Assembly: GCA_031263345.1 (NCBI GenBank)
Contig: JAISFY010000057.1
Location: forward strand, 1 to 22,716
Direction: 5' to 3'
DNA length: 22,716 bases
From: Holosporales bacterium
GTDB taxonomy: Bacteria; Pseudomonadota; Alphaproteobacteria; RUG11792
Shown: positions 22,334 through 22,716 of the stretch, one piece after another
How positions within the stretch are numbered: position 1 is the stretch's first letter
Layout: the number at the start of each line of letters is the position of its first letter
Translations under genes and position numbers: made by a program
Notes under the pieces: generated by a model
The model's input: the letters and a program-made list of their open reading frames with translations, nothing else
What the model was told of the DNA's origin: nothing
The model's database searches: none

Positions 22334-22716
22334 TTTTCAATTTAACTCGATTTGCTGCAATTTTTAAAAAAGAATATATGCATATTTCGAGAGATCCGTT
22401 TACGATTATATTTTCGATGCTTCTTCCATTAATTATAGTTATAATTCTCGGTAATTCTGTCGAATTTAATCTAAATGAAATAGCAGCAGTTGCTGTTGAT
22501 CACGATAAAACGAGTGAATCGAAAAGGTTGATAGAAGCCTTCGGTAGTTCCAACTACTTTAAGGTATATTACGAAGATTCTCTGGGCAAAGCTTTCGATG
22601 AGATCGTAAAAGAAAATGCTAAAGTAGAGCTATTTATTCCACCCGGTTTCGGAAAGAATATAATCGACGGTAAATGTCCGAATGTGCAAATTCTCCTCGA
22701 TGGGGCTGACAATTCA
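22330..22716 (+). CDS. ABC-2 type permease (3' end beyond the window)
   Basis: The frame is open from the ATG at 22330 (ATGA overlap with the ATPase stop) to the window edge: 129 residues seen of an expected 370 or so. The N-terminus FKKEYMHISRDPFTIIFSMLLPLIIVIILG is the typical first segment of YbhS/YbhR-like permeases, followed by an extracytoplasmic domain (AAVAVDHDKTSESKRLIEAFGSSNYF...). It should form the membrane channel of the efflux system, perhaps with a second permease further downstream. Confidence 0.9.
   Translation, partial: MIFNLTRFAAIFKKEYMHISRDPFTIIFSMLLPLIIVIILGNSVEFNLNEIAAVAVDHDKTSESKRLIEAFGSSNYFKVYYEDSLGKAFDEIVKENAKVELFIPPGFGKNIIDGKCPNVQILLDGADNS

Overview
The window looks like a chromosomal segment of an AT-rich alphaproteobacterium with a compact, probably host-associated genome. 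Lineage evidence seen here: the gene order rplF-rplR-rpsE-rpmD-rplO-secY-adk-rpsM-rpsK-rpoA-rplQ, a Ros/MucR-type regulator (an alphaproteobacterial family), a release factor 1 reading PET/GGQ, and a BamE of alphaproteobacterial style. Short intergenic spaces, ATGA/GTGA overlaps, frequent GTG and TTG starts, shortened housekeeping proteins (delta-prime of 259 aa, HlyD of 245 aa) and degenerate paralogues suggest a reduced-genome symbiont, perhaps of the Holosporales or Rickettsiales kind. The order is an inference and is not proven by the sequence.

Layout. (1) 1-7281, plus strand: the distal spc and alpha operons (rplF is cut by the window edge), continuing without a visible terminator into a BamE-like lipoprotein gene and tsaE. 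(2) 7284-8561, minus strand: murA, convergent with tsaE with only 2 bp between the stops. Upstream of murA (8643-8873) is a self-contained minus-strand unit: a near-consensus promoter, a strong ribosome binding site, a 23-codon hydrophobic ORF, two hairpins and a textbook intrinsic terminator. It is either a murA leader/attenuator or a small RNA or small-protein gene, and I do not recognise it. (3) 14195 down to 9007, minus strand: one tightly packed unit led by tRNA-Ala(GGC), then an ABC-exporter-like protein whose ATPase motifs are all destroyed, a Sel1-repeat protein, lnt, holB and rlmE. (4) 14386-18934, plus strand: an unrecognised secreted protein behind a repeat-rich promoter, gpmI, a MotA/TolQ/ExbB-family protein without its usual partner next to it, and prfA. 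(5) 18955-19455, minus strand: a Ros/MucR-type regulator lacking the fourth zinc ligand. (6) 19854-22716, plus strand: a strong promoter and an operon of the YbhG/YbhF/YbhS type (HlyD adaptor, two separate ABC ATPases, ABC-2 permease cut by the window edge).

How the parts may work together. Regions 1 to 4 hold translation, secretion, envelope-building and glycolysis genes. Lnt acylates lipoproteins such as the BamE homologue, and MurA makes the peptidoglycan precursor. The regulator may control itself, the efflux operon and the secreted-protein gene, because a TTGCACT motif recurs in all three promoter regions. The most unusual items are the intact but catalytically dead ABC exporter downstream of a tRNA, the leader RNA before murA, the zinc-ligand-deficient regulator with repeat-flanked promoters, and the unknown secreted protein.
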